This document shows positions 23,401-33,086 of a stretch of DNA of 64,000 nt, piece by piece; position 1 is the first letter of the stretch; each line of letters starts with the position of its first letter. The DNA is from Limnoperna fortunei (Eukaryota > Mollusca > Bivalvia > Mytilida > Modiolidae), in contig OX104117.1 of assembly GCA_944474755.1 (NCBI GenBank), positions 59,759,522 through 59,823,521 on the forward strand, given 5' to 3'. A program made the position numbers and the translations under genes. The notes beneath the pieces were generated by a model. It had not been told where the DNA came from. It ran no database searches and was given only the letters and a program-made list of their open reading frames with translations.

Positions 23401-26400
23401 GCACAGGTAGAGAAAGTGCTGAAGAGATACCTGAAACGATTACAATGGCTTCTTAGTGGTAGGTCAATTTAGTTGGAACTTACAAAAAATTAACATAATT
23501 TTGTTAGACATTAAAAGATTTTAATCAAGATGATTGAGGGTTTTGCCTTTAAACCATTCACTTTTATTAATATCTGAACATTTTGAACACTTCTAGTAGC
23601 ATACATAACTGTAATAGATCTTGTTTTGAAAATTGACTCTTGGTAATTTTTCCTATGCGTTTTTGCCGTTGGCTCGGGCATTATCAATTCTTCAGGCAAT
23701 ACCACTTATGCAGTCAAGATATCATGACAATATCCTCTAAATAAGCAACTATTATATAAGTAATATATATATATATATGTTTGTTGCACAATAATTTTGA
23801 TAAAATTAATTTGCCCCATCAATATTAAGGTTTCACTTGCCAACGTTTGCTGTCATCAATTGTAGGTAGCAGAAGAGTGTTTGGAAACATAGTCCATACC
23901 AAATGTATGATCCTAGTGGATACCTCAGGATCTATGGATCCTTACATGTCAGAACTAAAACAGGAAATAGCTTCATTGGTTTGGGACCAACTTTACAGAC
24001 TTGGTGCCAGGTATATATATTACAGAAAAAATTTCATGTAATTTTTAAAATGCAGTACTGTGAAACCATACAGATTTAGTTTTTTGCTTTTCTGTTTATG
24101 ACACAGCTTTGAAAGACAGAATAAGGACCAATCTTCTTGACATCAAAATGTTTGAATAAGTTGACCTGGAAAAAAGGTCTTTCAAATATTCCAGATACTA
24201 TTACTGTATTTCGGTAGAGGGGGCTTTGGTGGTCGAGTGGTTAAGTAAGTTTGTCTACTATTGATCATGTGGTCTGTCAACACTGAAATTGCGGGTTCGA
24301 GTCTCACTGCAGGCAGGGTGTGCTGGACTTCTGTCTAAATTGAAAATGATTACCAGTTTTCCTACAGAAGGTTGGGAGTTTTTTCCTGGCACTTCAGCTT
24401 CCTGGGAAAATGGCCTTACACAACATTGAAACAAACAAATAATCATACTCTAGAATTCTCTTCCCTATAAAGATGTCCCTCCCACCCCCTCCCCCCCACT
24501 TTTTTTCAGATCTACATGTCTTTTCCCGATTTTGAGAATCCATTAGTTAAAAAATTACTTAACTTAATACCATTTTACAAAAATTATTAAGACAATATTA
24601 GTGCAACTTAAAGAATTTTTATTACCTTATTTTCATGCTCTACCCACATCAGTTAAAACAACCTTTGTTTATGAAAAGAAAGAATACATATTTCTAAATA
24701 GTTTCTTACTTATGTTATCTGTTCTGGTACAGATGACCCCATACAGATAAGCCCATGCACACTCTTCTTTACTCGTTGTGTAATTCAATCAAAAGCCCTA
24801 AAACAAAAATTTTTTTGTGGTAACATAACAACTTTTTTGTTTGACATTCTTGTTTCTGGCATTCCAATTGAAACCCTCTTGACTTTTGATAAAGCTTGTG
24901 GGATCTTCTACACATGATATAATTTGTGTATGTCTTTCTGCTCATTTTTCTGTCATCCACTCATGAAAAGACATACAATTGCTATCACTCATGGAAGATC
25001 ACCAGGCCTTTCCCAAAAATGTTTGTAAGAACACATTAATCTTATTTCAACGACAGTAACAAAATTTATAGTGTTTTAGATCTGAATCCATTTTATAAAG
25101 TTTACTAGATACATGAATAGTTAATTAAGCTGTTCTGTGTTGTCATTTCTGTTTTAAAAATCAGTAATGAAACATGGCTATCATAAGTCACACTAGTTAA
25201 TTTTTATAATATTAATATTTTAAAATATCCTATTTGTGCAGTAAATGAATTACTACTCCATGCTTTCTATTGCAGATTTAATGTTGTTCGGTTTTCTGGT
25301 AACTGTGAAAAATGGCATGATCGGTTACAGCCTGCTACACAAGAAAATTGCCATGAGTCTGTCAACTGGACCTCTAAATTTAAAGCCTCAGGCAATACAT
25401 GTACACTGGAGGCTCTGAAGGTTGGATTTATTTCTCAGTAGTATATAACTATGTTAAAACTAATGAATAATCTGTTTCCCTAAATTAGGTTTAACCAAAT
25501 AAGACTTTCGTAAATTAAAATAAGAATGAAATAGACATAAAATACAACAAAACATCATACCTTTATATTGGAATAGCCATATGAAGCAGCTTACTGCCAT
25601 GACTGTTTATCTAATTATTTAAGATACAGTAATACTGTATAATGTATACTGGTGTCTGGGCCTAATTAGACATGGACAGAAGCTTTGTAAGCTGGATCTA
25701 TAACATATTTGTTGTGATGCTACAGTGTAATATGACATACTGGTGTCTGGACCTAACTAGACATGGCCAGAAGCTTTGTAAACTTTATCCATAATATCTG
25801 TATATGTTTGATAATGATATACATGTAGTGAAAAGTTCTTATTTCTTCTAGATTTAGGGTTTATATGACATTTTGTTGATCGATTGAATACAGATTTGCT
25901 TTACCTCCAGGGAGCAATATTTCAGCTATATTCAGGATGAGAACAAGTTAACAAACTATTAATGAACTGGTAAAGGGGGTTGGACAATGGGAATAAAATG
26001 TTGATGCCACTGGCAAAGTATGGAGTATTCAGTGAAGAATTTAGCCTTTTGTAGCGGCTGCAATGAGCCTACTCTTTATTGAAATCTACAGAAAGGGTCT
26101 TAATGACATTTTGTATTTTAATATATTTATGCTTTGAGTGTACTTTAGTGAATGCAGCAGAAACATACTACTCATGACATTGTTAGAAATAAAATATTTC
26201 ATTTCATATACAGTGATAAATGCATGGATTTATAGTCAAAATACAAATGACCTGTCAGGTGTTTTCTACCTTTTGCTCAATCAATTCCAAAAATAGATAA
26301 GAGCTATTTAGAAAACTGCTTCAATCTATTTTCTGTACAGCTCTTAATCGGAATGAGCTGGACATTTAAATTGCAGCTATTCATGGGTGACTCAGATGAA

Positions 26401-29400
26401 ATAATTTGGCTCTCTTACATTATACCCTATGACAATATTACAAGTAGGAAGCTTAAACTTACCTGATTCATGCATGAGTAGCTGCAAATTAAATGTCCAA
26501 GCAATAACTGATGAAGAGCTTTAAAGTAAACAGATTGAAGCAGTTTTCTAAACAGCTGTTATCTGTATTTAGAATTGGTTGACAATAGGTAAAAAATACC
26601 TGACAGGTCATTGTATTTTGACTATAAATTAAAGCATATTTTTAGATGATTGAAAATGATTTTTGTTGCAAATTATAGATGGCCTTTGATGACCCTGAGA
26701 TAGAAGCTATATACATGTTGACAGATGGTAAACCAGACACTAGTACCTCCCTAGTATTACGAGAAGTTGGAGAGTGGAATAATGAAAGAAATATTCAAAT
26801 CAATACTATTTCATTTAACTGCTCTGATAGGTGAGTAAAGAGGAGAGTGCTAAACAATTGGTTTTTTTTTAATTTAACTGCTCTAATATGTTATTTAAAT
26901 GAAAGAGCTGAACAGGTGTGTATTTAACTGCTTTGATCCGTGAGTAAAAGGGAGAGAGCTAAAACATTATGTGTTTTGGTTTTCCTTACAAGTACTATGT
27001 AAATGGAATATTTATTGTTGCTTTTGCTCTGTGCATGCCATTGCAGGGTTATATTGTTCTTGGGATGTTTGTTCATGTGAATTAAAATGTGAAACAAATC
27101 TGGACATTTTTAATTTCTGATCAAAATCACATATTATAAAGCAAATCAAGTAGTAATTATAGGTAAGCAAGGATTTATTTGTGCCTGTCATTCTGTTTTT
27201 CTGTGTTCTTTGCTTGGATTGAAAACATCATGATGCTTTTTCTACCATTACAAAAATGAAGGAGGAAGTAATTCTTATTTTGTAAAAAGTTTGTTTATTG
27301 ATTAATAATATAATATTATAATTTTGACAGCACTGCCAATAATTTCCTGAAGTTATTAGCCACACAAACAGGAGGAAGATTTCACAAATGCCACAGCGAT
27401 TTTGATGCCCAGTTATTTGCACACAAACTGTTGACAGAAGGATTTGGAGACACTGAGGTAAATGGAATTAAATTTTACTTTGTATGATGTATATCTGTGG
27501 TAGGTCTTTGCATCAATATGCAAAAATCATGACCACTAATTCTTTCTTCTGATTTGACAGTCAATTTTACACTTTTGTTTTCTTATGGAAATAAATTATT
27601 GGAACATAAAAATATTTGACATAGGTAGTGTTGATTTGAATTTTGTAAATATCAGTTTACTTTGTTAACATGAGTCACTAAACTCAGTTTGGAACTATCA
27701 AACCAACTCGACAATACAGTTATTTCTGAATTCTTCTCAACAATTTTTTTAAACTGCTGTCTTCAATATTTTAACTTCAGTCTTTCTTAACTTTAGTATA
27801 TTGACAAGTCTCTAACTTCCATAAATGTACAGGAAATTAAAATTGTATTGACATTTTCTTTTATTTTCAGTATCCTCATTTACCAGAATTTGAAGGTGAT
27901 GATCTACGCAGATTAGGACAAGAAATTGCACTAGCTAGAAAATTTTTAGCTCAAGCAAAGCAGTATAGGTAAGAATATTTAGACACATTGAGGATTAGAT
28001 TGATTGATTAAATGTTTGCTTGATTTTCAGCAAGCAATATTTCAGCTTTATTCAAGACAATAAAAAGTAAAAAAAACAATAAATCATTGGAGAACAAGAT
28101 GTGCCATGGAATGAAATTGTGACTGCCAATAGAAAAGTATGAAACATAGGGTAGGAGACGAGAATTCAGCCTTTTGTAGCAGCTATAATGAGCCTACTCT
28201 AAATTAAAAAATGGGTACTTATCATTCAGAGCAAGCACTTTCCCAACTCTCACTATGATCTGAAGCTAGGATTTCCATATAATGACCTGACAACCCCACA
28301 AGAGTCTCTTCTATCCACCACTGGGCCGTCCCATGGGATTTTCTACTAAAACAACTAAAGGTGAGGTAGAAAGTATTTTAGGACATGAGTTAAGGGTCAT
28401 TAATGAGAATAAGTCTATTAGACACGAGACAATACACATACATTAATTATCTGTCCAGTCTTGAACTTCCATCCAACACTTCCTTCTTTGTAATGAAAAA
28501 GTCCTATAACTGTGTGTTGAGAAATTGTTAATCGCAATAGTAGACACAAAATATGCAACTATTTAAATAAAAAACATTTGCTGTGTTATTTTCTTTTTAA
28601 ACTATATTATTATTTCAGATCTTTATATCAGTCAAAAGTTTCAACAAGTGAAAAACCAGCATCCAATAAAGGTATGTTTATAGACAATAATTTTGAGGGA
28701 ATATCTAAAATATCAAAAGCCCATGATAATGTTTAATGGTGTTTTCTTTTTTAAATGTGTTTCACATATTTAAAAAGAACACAGAGACTACCAGAATTCT
28801 CTGTCAGTCAAAATAAGAGGAATACCATAAGCTCTCACTGCTACTTCATAGAGCTCACAACAATTAAAAATAGAGCAAAGACTAATTGAGTCAGATTTAG
28901 GAAAAACATTTGCGGGAGTGCAAACATTAATAGACCGGCATATTGATCTGGTACAAATTTGACAAGGAATACAATACACTGAAAAAAAAGTTTGTACTGA
29001 TGTTACACCCATTACCTGAAAAATTGCTGATTTGGAATTAAACATTTATAATTTACTGTATAACTCATAATGATTATATATATGTATTTTTCTGATTTAT
29101 GGTCAGAAATATCCATTTTGCCAGCACTGTGTGTTGGGGATTAAGGCTTAAAATGAGCAATTGATGCCAGCAGCCCATCCTATGCAGTACATTATCAGAT
29201 AATACTGATGCAATGACATTTACCACTTTTGATCGGATAACATCTAGCATATGTTCCATCATTTATGGTAGACAGCATCTCATATTGCAGAATATTTTGA
29301 GAATCTTTCAATTGTTGTTGTTTTTTTTTTACATGTACTGCATTAGAATACAGGTAACAGTAATGTGTTGGAAGCATTACCAGCATCATTACATTTTATT

Positions 29401-29586
29401 GTCTTTGTTGGGGATCACCACAAAAATTTCATATAAAACAGTCATATCCACAATTGATGATGGCACCACTTCCAACACAGTAGTTACTTCAATTGTATTT
29501 TTTTTTTAAATTCCATATTTTAATTTATTCCAGGTAATACGCCTACTCCATTTGTAGTAGGAAAACCCAAAACGGCAGCCAGATGA
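2454..29586 (+). CDS. VWA3A: VWA3A-like protein, 28 visible exons, 5'-partial
   Basis: Spliced model with canonical AG/GT borders and consistent phase. Exons: 2454-2508, 3924-4025, 4244-4350, 4731-4856, 5655-5763, 12448-12513, 12889-13020, 13444-13582, 13811-13914, 14406-14581, 14839-14958, 15435-15509, 15932-16026, 16703-16948, 17558-17676, 18327-18437, 19933-20020, 20279-20392, 21025-21122, 22684-22802, 23316-23458, 23866-24010, 25276-25420, 26679-26830, 27331-27457, 27871-27968, 28619-28671, 29534-29586. It gives 1071 visible residues; human VWA3A is about 1180, so roughly 100 N-terminal residues are missing. Three VWA modules begin near residues 28, 372 and 828, each preceded by GSRR[I/V]FG. 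The first metal site is degenerate (DTSDA, 33-37). The second has DMSVS (378-382). The third has DTSGS (833-837) and TDGKPD (926-931). The C-terminal intact VWA favours VWA3A over the paralogue VWA3B. Known family: expressed in multiciliated cells; molecular role unclear. Confidence 0.85.
3179..3848 (+). mobile_element. Element with 146-bp internal repeats, copy 2
   Basis: Same head hairpin (with one stem change, GTCTCACC) and same tail region as copy 1, but only about three internal units. It lies in the VWA3A intron between exons at 2508 and 3924 and ends about 75 bp before the exon 2 acceptor. Confidence 0.85.
5026..5315 (+). mobile_element. tRNA-derived SINE with 11-bp target-site duplication
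   Basis: The head contains a pol III box A-like TGGCCGAGTGG and a box B-like GGTTCGATTCT. The body shares CAATAAAAACTGG and AAAGTGGCGTTAAA with other copies, and the tail is (caaa)n. TATATTTCCCT flanks it on both sides (5026-5036 and 5305-5315), a target-site duplication typical of LINE-driven insertion. The A and B boxes derive from a tRNA, but no cloverleaf is kept. Confidence 0.9.
5655..5763 (+). CDS. VWA3A: VWA3A exon 5, source of the 70-bp satellite
   Basis: Phase-consistent exon encoding the end of the first VWA module (V-P-D-Q-T-T-E-V through N-H-I-T-N). The acceptor is ttttag. The donor AAT|GTAAGAA at 5764 is the first of a series of near-identical donors. The last 53 bases (5711-5763) are unit 1 of the tandem array that fills the start of the following intron. 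Reading through the donor meets an in-frame TAG at the end of the first unit, so only this first donor gives a productive junction to exon 6 at 12448. The same intron is about 6.7 kb, most of it array. Confidence 0.85.
5711..11792 (+). repeat. 70-bp tandem array (87 units) containing an exon end and splice donor
   Basis: Unit starts (GACACATAGA or GATACATAGA) fall every 70 bases from 5711 to 11731; (11731-5711)/70 is exactly 86, so there is no net length change. Each unit contains 53 bases matching the end of VWA3A exon 5, then GTAAG and 12 further intron bases. The last unit diverges after GTAAG at about 11789. Variable positions seen by eye are C/T at base 3, C/G at base 16, T/C at base 19, T/C at base 50 and G/T at base 54, plus rare markers. 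All three forward frames contain a stop in every unit, and the length is not a multiple of three. Marker variants recur every 19 units (1330 bp). Confidence 0.97.
16351..16610 (+). repeat. Dispersed repeat with CCCGCGACGACATGTCGGGG head, copy 1
   Basis: Begins with a short palindrome-like head (cccgcgacgacatgtcgggg), runs through AAGCTTTTCTCAGAAACTGT and GGGTGGTTCAGTATCACAA, and ends with TGGACACATTCTTC. The same order is found at 58520-58900. No ORF or target-site duplication was recognised. It lies in the VWA3A intron before exon 14. Confidence 0.8.
17885..17963. repeat. Near-perfect palindrome (intron 15 of VWA3A)
   Basis: Two perfect 21-base arms (GGTTAGATTATTGGATATAGA and its complement, 17901-17921 and 17927-17947) flank a 5-base loop, CGTCA. 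Outer imperfect arms extend to ATTGTTTTC and GAAAACAAT. Probably a small palindromic MITE remnant; a structured intronic RNA is also possible. Confidence 0.9.
18458..19704 (+). mobile_element. Element with 146-bp internal repeats, copy 3
   Basis: The most regular copy: the GTCCAGCGAC landmark recurs at 18661, 18807, 18953 and 19099, exactly 146 apart, and continues for about seven units. The head begins only about 20 bases after the exon 16 donor at 18438. Units are nearly identical, suggesting recent expansion. Confidence 0.9.
21471..22430 (+). repeat. 30-bp minisatellite interrupted by a MITE
   Basis: Units based on TTGTACACCTGTAGATTCTG plus ATTTAGGAAG repeat every 30 bases from 21471 to 21661, and degenerate units resume from 22277 to 22430. 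The array is split by a separate inverted-repeat element. Located in the VWA3A intron between exons 19 and 20. Confidence 0.88.
21662..22276. mobile_element. Inverted-repeat MITE inserted in the minisatellite
   Basis: Ends are exact inverted repeats (TAGCTACAATAATG at 21662-21675, CATTATTGTAGCTA at 22263-22276). Similarity continues inward for about 85 bp per arm, including a long T run and GGTCCCATTACTCGTAATGG. TA at both outer edges is compatible with a TA target. The interior has no ORF. Confidence 0.85.
23089..23226 (+). mobile_element. Truncated copy of the tRNA-derived SINE
   Basis: Matches the SINE head (GGTCTCGTTGGCCAAGTG) and body (CAATAAAAACTGGATGCC) with an internal deletion that removes much of box B and the middle. 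A cytosine run of about 13 lies before the body. It sits in the VWA3A intron before exon 21. Confidence 0.8.
23236..23340 (+). repeat. 54-bp tandem duplication across the exon 21 acceptor
   Basis: The segment GATTTCTATACTTATTTTAT through the first exon 21 bases (23290-23340) is preceded 54 bases upstream by a diverged copy (23236-23286). The true copy has TTGTAG|ATATTGTGACATT; the upstream copy has TTGTAAACATTTTGACATT, with the AG lost. Confidence 0.8.
23866..27457 (+). CDS. VWA3A: Exons 22-25 encoding the third, MIDAS-intact VWA domain of VWA3A
   Basis: Exons 23866-24010, 25276-25420, 26679-26830 and 27331-27457. They carry a complete metal-ion-dependent adhesion site as seen in the family: DTSGS for the DxSxS loop, a threonine in the G-N-T-C-T-L-E-A-L segment, and the aspartate of TDGKPD. 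The remaining sequence (F-N-V-V-R-F-S-G and I-N-T-I-S-F-N-C) fits the alternating strands of a Rossmann-like VWA fold. This is the best-preserved of the three modules and the one most likely to bind a divalent cation. Confidence 0.85.
24219..24441 (+). mobile_element. tRNA-derived SINE, diverged copy
   Basis: Box A-like TGGTCGAGTGG and box B-like GGTTCGAGTCT are kept. The downstream body is diverged and the tail is aaacaaacaaat. It lies in the VWA3A intron after exon 22. Confidence 0.85.
25870..26130 (+). repeat. Dispersed repeat with GCAATATTTCAGCT core, copy 1
   Basis: Contains GAGCAATATTTCAGCTATATTCAGGA and, further on, GAATTTAGCCTTTTGTAGCG and AATGAGCCTACTCT. The same blocks occur in order at 28008-28340, and a short antisense piece is near 14263-14320. 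Origin unknown. Confidence 0.65.
26220..26637. mobile_element. Foldback element with arms of about 180 bp
   Basis: The left arm (TTTATAGTCAAAATACAAAT, AGAAAACTGCTTCAATCT) reappears reverse-complemented in the right arm (AGATTGAAGCAGTTTTCT, ATTTTGACTATAAAT). It lies directly before VWA3A exon 24 (acceptor at 26678). A degraded relative is at about 55842-56090. Confidence 0.88.
28008..28340 (+). repeat. Dispersed repeat with GCAATATTTCAGCT core, copy 2
   Basis: Preceded by a GATTGATTGATT tract, with the blocks GCAATATTTCAGCTTTATTC, CAGCCTTTTGTAGCAGCTA and AATGAGCCTACTCT in the same order as copy 1. It lies in the VWA3A intron before exon 27. Confidence 0.65.
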
Positions 29587-32500
29587 GTGGGCATCCAACA
29601 ATGAAAATGTTTAATAGTGCATTTGAAATTTTACATAGGACTTTTCATTTCGAACTTTTCAACCAACTGAGAAGATCTTATTTTTGAAATCTGTGATATA
29701 TTTTATTATTTTTAATGCAATTTATTTATATATTTTATAATTTTAATGTCATTTTTCTTAGAAACATTATGTTTAGAGCAATTATTTATGAAGACCTTCT
29801 ATATTTTGGTAATGCTTTATGAGGATTTAGATATTTAGTGACGAGAAGCTGAAATCATAAAGTAACTTTATATTGCATATACTGTGGATTCCTTTAAATT
29901 TGTTGTTACCATTTTACATGGTCAGAGAAAAATTTGTTGTTTTGAATATGCTTACTATTTGCTCCTAATAGAACAACTAAGAATTTGTATTTCAAGTTGT
30001 ACTAAAGTATGGTTTCATCTCCCCACTAAAATATATATCCCATAAATAAAAATAAATCCAGATAAAATCCTTTCAGGATTATGTGCCCATTGTGTCAAAG
30101 GTCACTCTTGTCTTTTTATTTTAATGACTTAATGTATTGCGAGGAAATACATTCCATTCTGAAAGTACAACATGTAATAATTGACAAAATTTTATGCCAA
30201 ACTGGACATTTTACATTTTAGAATTTAATTTATACAGTACTTTGAAATACCAAAATGCATGTAGTAAAGTATATTTAGGTTTACAAAAAATGTTTGTTAT
30301 GGTATATAAAATCTGCTCAAGATCAACATTTTAAAGGCTTTGAATCATGTAATTTTGTTCGATTAAGTGTTAGTATGTGCCAATTATTATCTTCAGTGTA
30401 GAAATATGACTAATGCATACAATTTATTACACATAAAATATATGGCCATTTTCTTAATAGTGCTGACAAAAAATGTGAAGAATTATACTGTTCATGTTGA
30501 GGTAATTATACAAGTCTCATTTTATTTTTAACCCATATTTTGGCATGTATGTCAGTCTAATGTAATATCTCATCAGGAATCCATGAGCACATTACATGTT
30601 TTTTTCATATTCAGGTTGAAAAACAAAGATTACTTATTAATGAAAGATTCTTTGTTTAAATTTTATTTAATACTTTAGGGAAAAAAATTGGTTTTAGCTG
30701 AGAGTAAAGAAATTTCTTGCATACAACACTTTAGCCAGCGTAGGAAATTTCATAGTAAGATCAAGCATTTATTATAGAACAGTACAGTAAAGATTGTTTT
30801 TCTGTTTTAAGGTAGTTTTCACTCTAATACACACAGCATGTTTGTTAGTTTTTTGTTGTTGGTTAAAACTTCACTAAACTTTGTTATTTCAATAAGACTT
30901 TATAATAAGACATTATTATAGGTTATTCAGTTAGCATACAGTTTATCTTCCTAGAGGCCTTATGAAATAAATTTAAATTTCTTAGGTTAACATTATATGT
31001 GACTTTTTAAAGTAAGGTAATATTTAAAATGCTTTAATTTCATTGGAAACAATGATTTCATTGATTAAATAGAATTTTTTAGTATTTCCTCAAGCTTGTT
31101 GAAAACTAGTCTGTCATTATACTTTTAGTATAATTATGAGAAATAATAAACATGTAATAAAAGTGAACAATTTCTTGTTGTTATTTTTGGGGGGGTGTAT
31201 TGTATATATGGTTTTGTTTAGTTACAAAGCCTTAGACTTTGCATGAAATAGCCAGTTAGTACATGCATTGTGCAGAGCACTGGTTTTGATGTGTATCGAC
31301 ATTAACATAAATATTTATACATAATGGTGTAAATAAATCTAAGCTGTTTATCACTGTCATCTTATACATGTGTTTGAAACAAATAATACATGCTTGAACA
31401 GTTTAAAATAGTAAGGGTAGTAAGAGTTATAACCAATACCGGACGAACGGACGGATGGCGAACATGAGGACCACTATATACCCCCTACTCTGTCGAGCGG
31501 TGATATAACAATGTTCAATCCTATAATATTAAATGTCAATCGAAAGTGTCCAAATTCATTATCCAGTGTCTTGTGGGAATTCTTATTGGTTGTCCAAACA
31601 TTGTTTGATATTTATCTTAAATTATTATCTAATATCTGTTGGAAGATGTTCAAATTCATTATCCAGTATCCAATAGGAGTTGTCCATATTTGGGGTGTTG
31701 TCTACTTCCCTATTTTTAAATGCTTCTAAAATACCTTTTTCCTGTAGGCTACAAAAGGTTAAATTTTTTCTTTACCAAATCTTACTTTTCTAAGGGCTTT
31801 CGAAATTCTCTGCCGATTGGTATATCCCATTTTCACAGTAATTTATTTGTGGTTAACTTTTCTGACCCTGAATAAAGCAGAATAAACACTGAACAATAAC
31901 CATTCAATTGTTGATTCAGATAACATTACCCACAGAGGACAATTGCTACCATACTTTGATGGATCATGGGAGATAATTCATTGGTTTTATCCAGTCATTA
32001 CCTTGGTTCTGGTTGCATCTTGGCTAAGCATTATAACAGAGCAATGACTGGCCTCCTTAATGTTAGAAAACTGATTTATTTTGTGAAATGTTCAGTTATT
32101 TCAGTGTGATAGCAACATAAAAATCCAAAACATGATTTATATGAACAAAACCAATTGAATGCATAGCCCAAAACCAGCAAGAAACAATTAAAACAAGTGT
32201 GGACTTTGTGTAGAAATCTAAGTATTTGGTAAACAAGAAGTAGATGACCAAGGAGCATGAAATTGCTATACACCATATGGTACTATAGGATAAAGCAATA
32301 TGCAAAATATCAAGCTTTTGCATCCTATGGTTGCTTAGAAAACTGCAACAAATTTTTGTTAAAGACTTGGGAATGAGCGAATGGACAAGGGTAAAAAAGT
32401 ATACCCCTTCTTCTTTGAAGCAGGGGTATAAAAATGTACATATTTTGAAAAAAAAAAAGATTCATCAACCAAATAATCACTCAATCACACAACTGTAATC

Positions 32501-33086
32501 AAAACTTCATGCACATACTGTTTCATTGTTTGATGAGAGGTGGGAAAACAAAGAGAATCAATATAGTTGGCAGAAAAACCGGCAATTCTTTTAAATTACA
32601 GTTGAAGCTGAGCAGACGTCTTGAGTCTCACTCAAACTCACAGCCTCAGTGCTGACATGTCTATAAAACATACACTCACATTTAATGGCAGGGGGGCCTC
32701 GATAGCCGAGTGTTTAAGGTAGTTAACCTACTACTGATCACATCATGGTCTGCCAACACTGAGATTGCGGTTCTATTCTTACTGCAGGCAGGGTGTACTT
32801 GGCTTCGACAAGGATTGCCAGTTTTCCTACTGCAGGTCGGGGGTTTTCTCCAGGTACTCCAGCTTCCTCCCCAAATAAAAACTGGATGATATGATATAGC
32901 TGAAAAATTGCTGAAAGTGGCGTTAAACAATACTCAAACAAACAAACAAAAAATCAATGGGTATCAAAAACAAACAACACAACAGTAAAAAAATGATTAA
33001 TGAATAAATATTAAAACTGATACATGACAAGCTGTTGAACACAATTCCATCAGATCATTTACTGGCATCTTAATAAATGAAATGTG
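29587..33086. other. Convergent intergenic region and 3' UTRs
   Basis: Holds the 3' ends of VWA3A and DNAAF5. AATAAA hexamers for the + strand lie at 30045 and 30051 and again at 31145 and 31156; which is used is unknown. A repeat-like segment with CCCCTACTCTGTCGAGCGGT is at about 31440-31740, a related piece with CCCCTTCTTCTTTGAAGCAG at 32400, and a SINE at 32692. No gene was recognised. Confidence 0.6.
32692..32950 (+). mobile_element. tRNA-derived SINE in the convergent intergenic region
   Basis: Head GGGGCCTCGATAGCCGAGTG, body with AATAAAAACTGGATGA and AAAGTGGCGTTAAAC, tail of CAAA repeats. It lies between the 3' ends of VWA3A and DNAAF5. A clear target-site duplication was not found. 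Confidence 0.88.
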
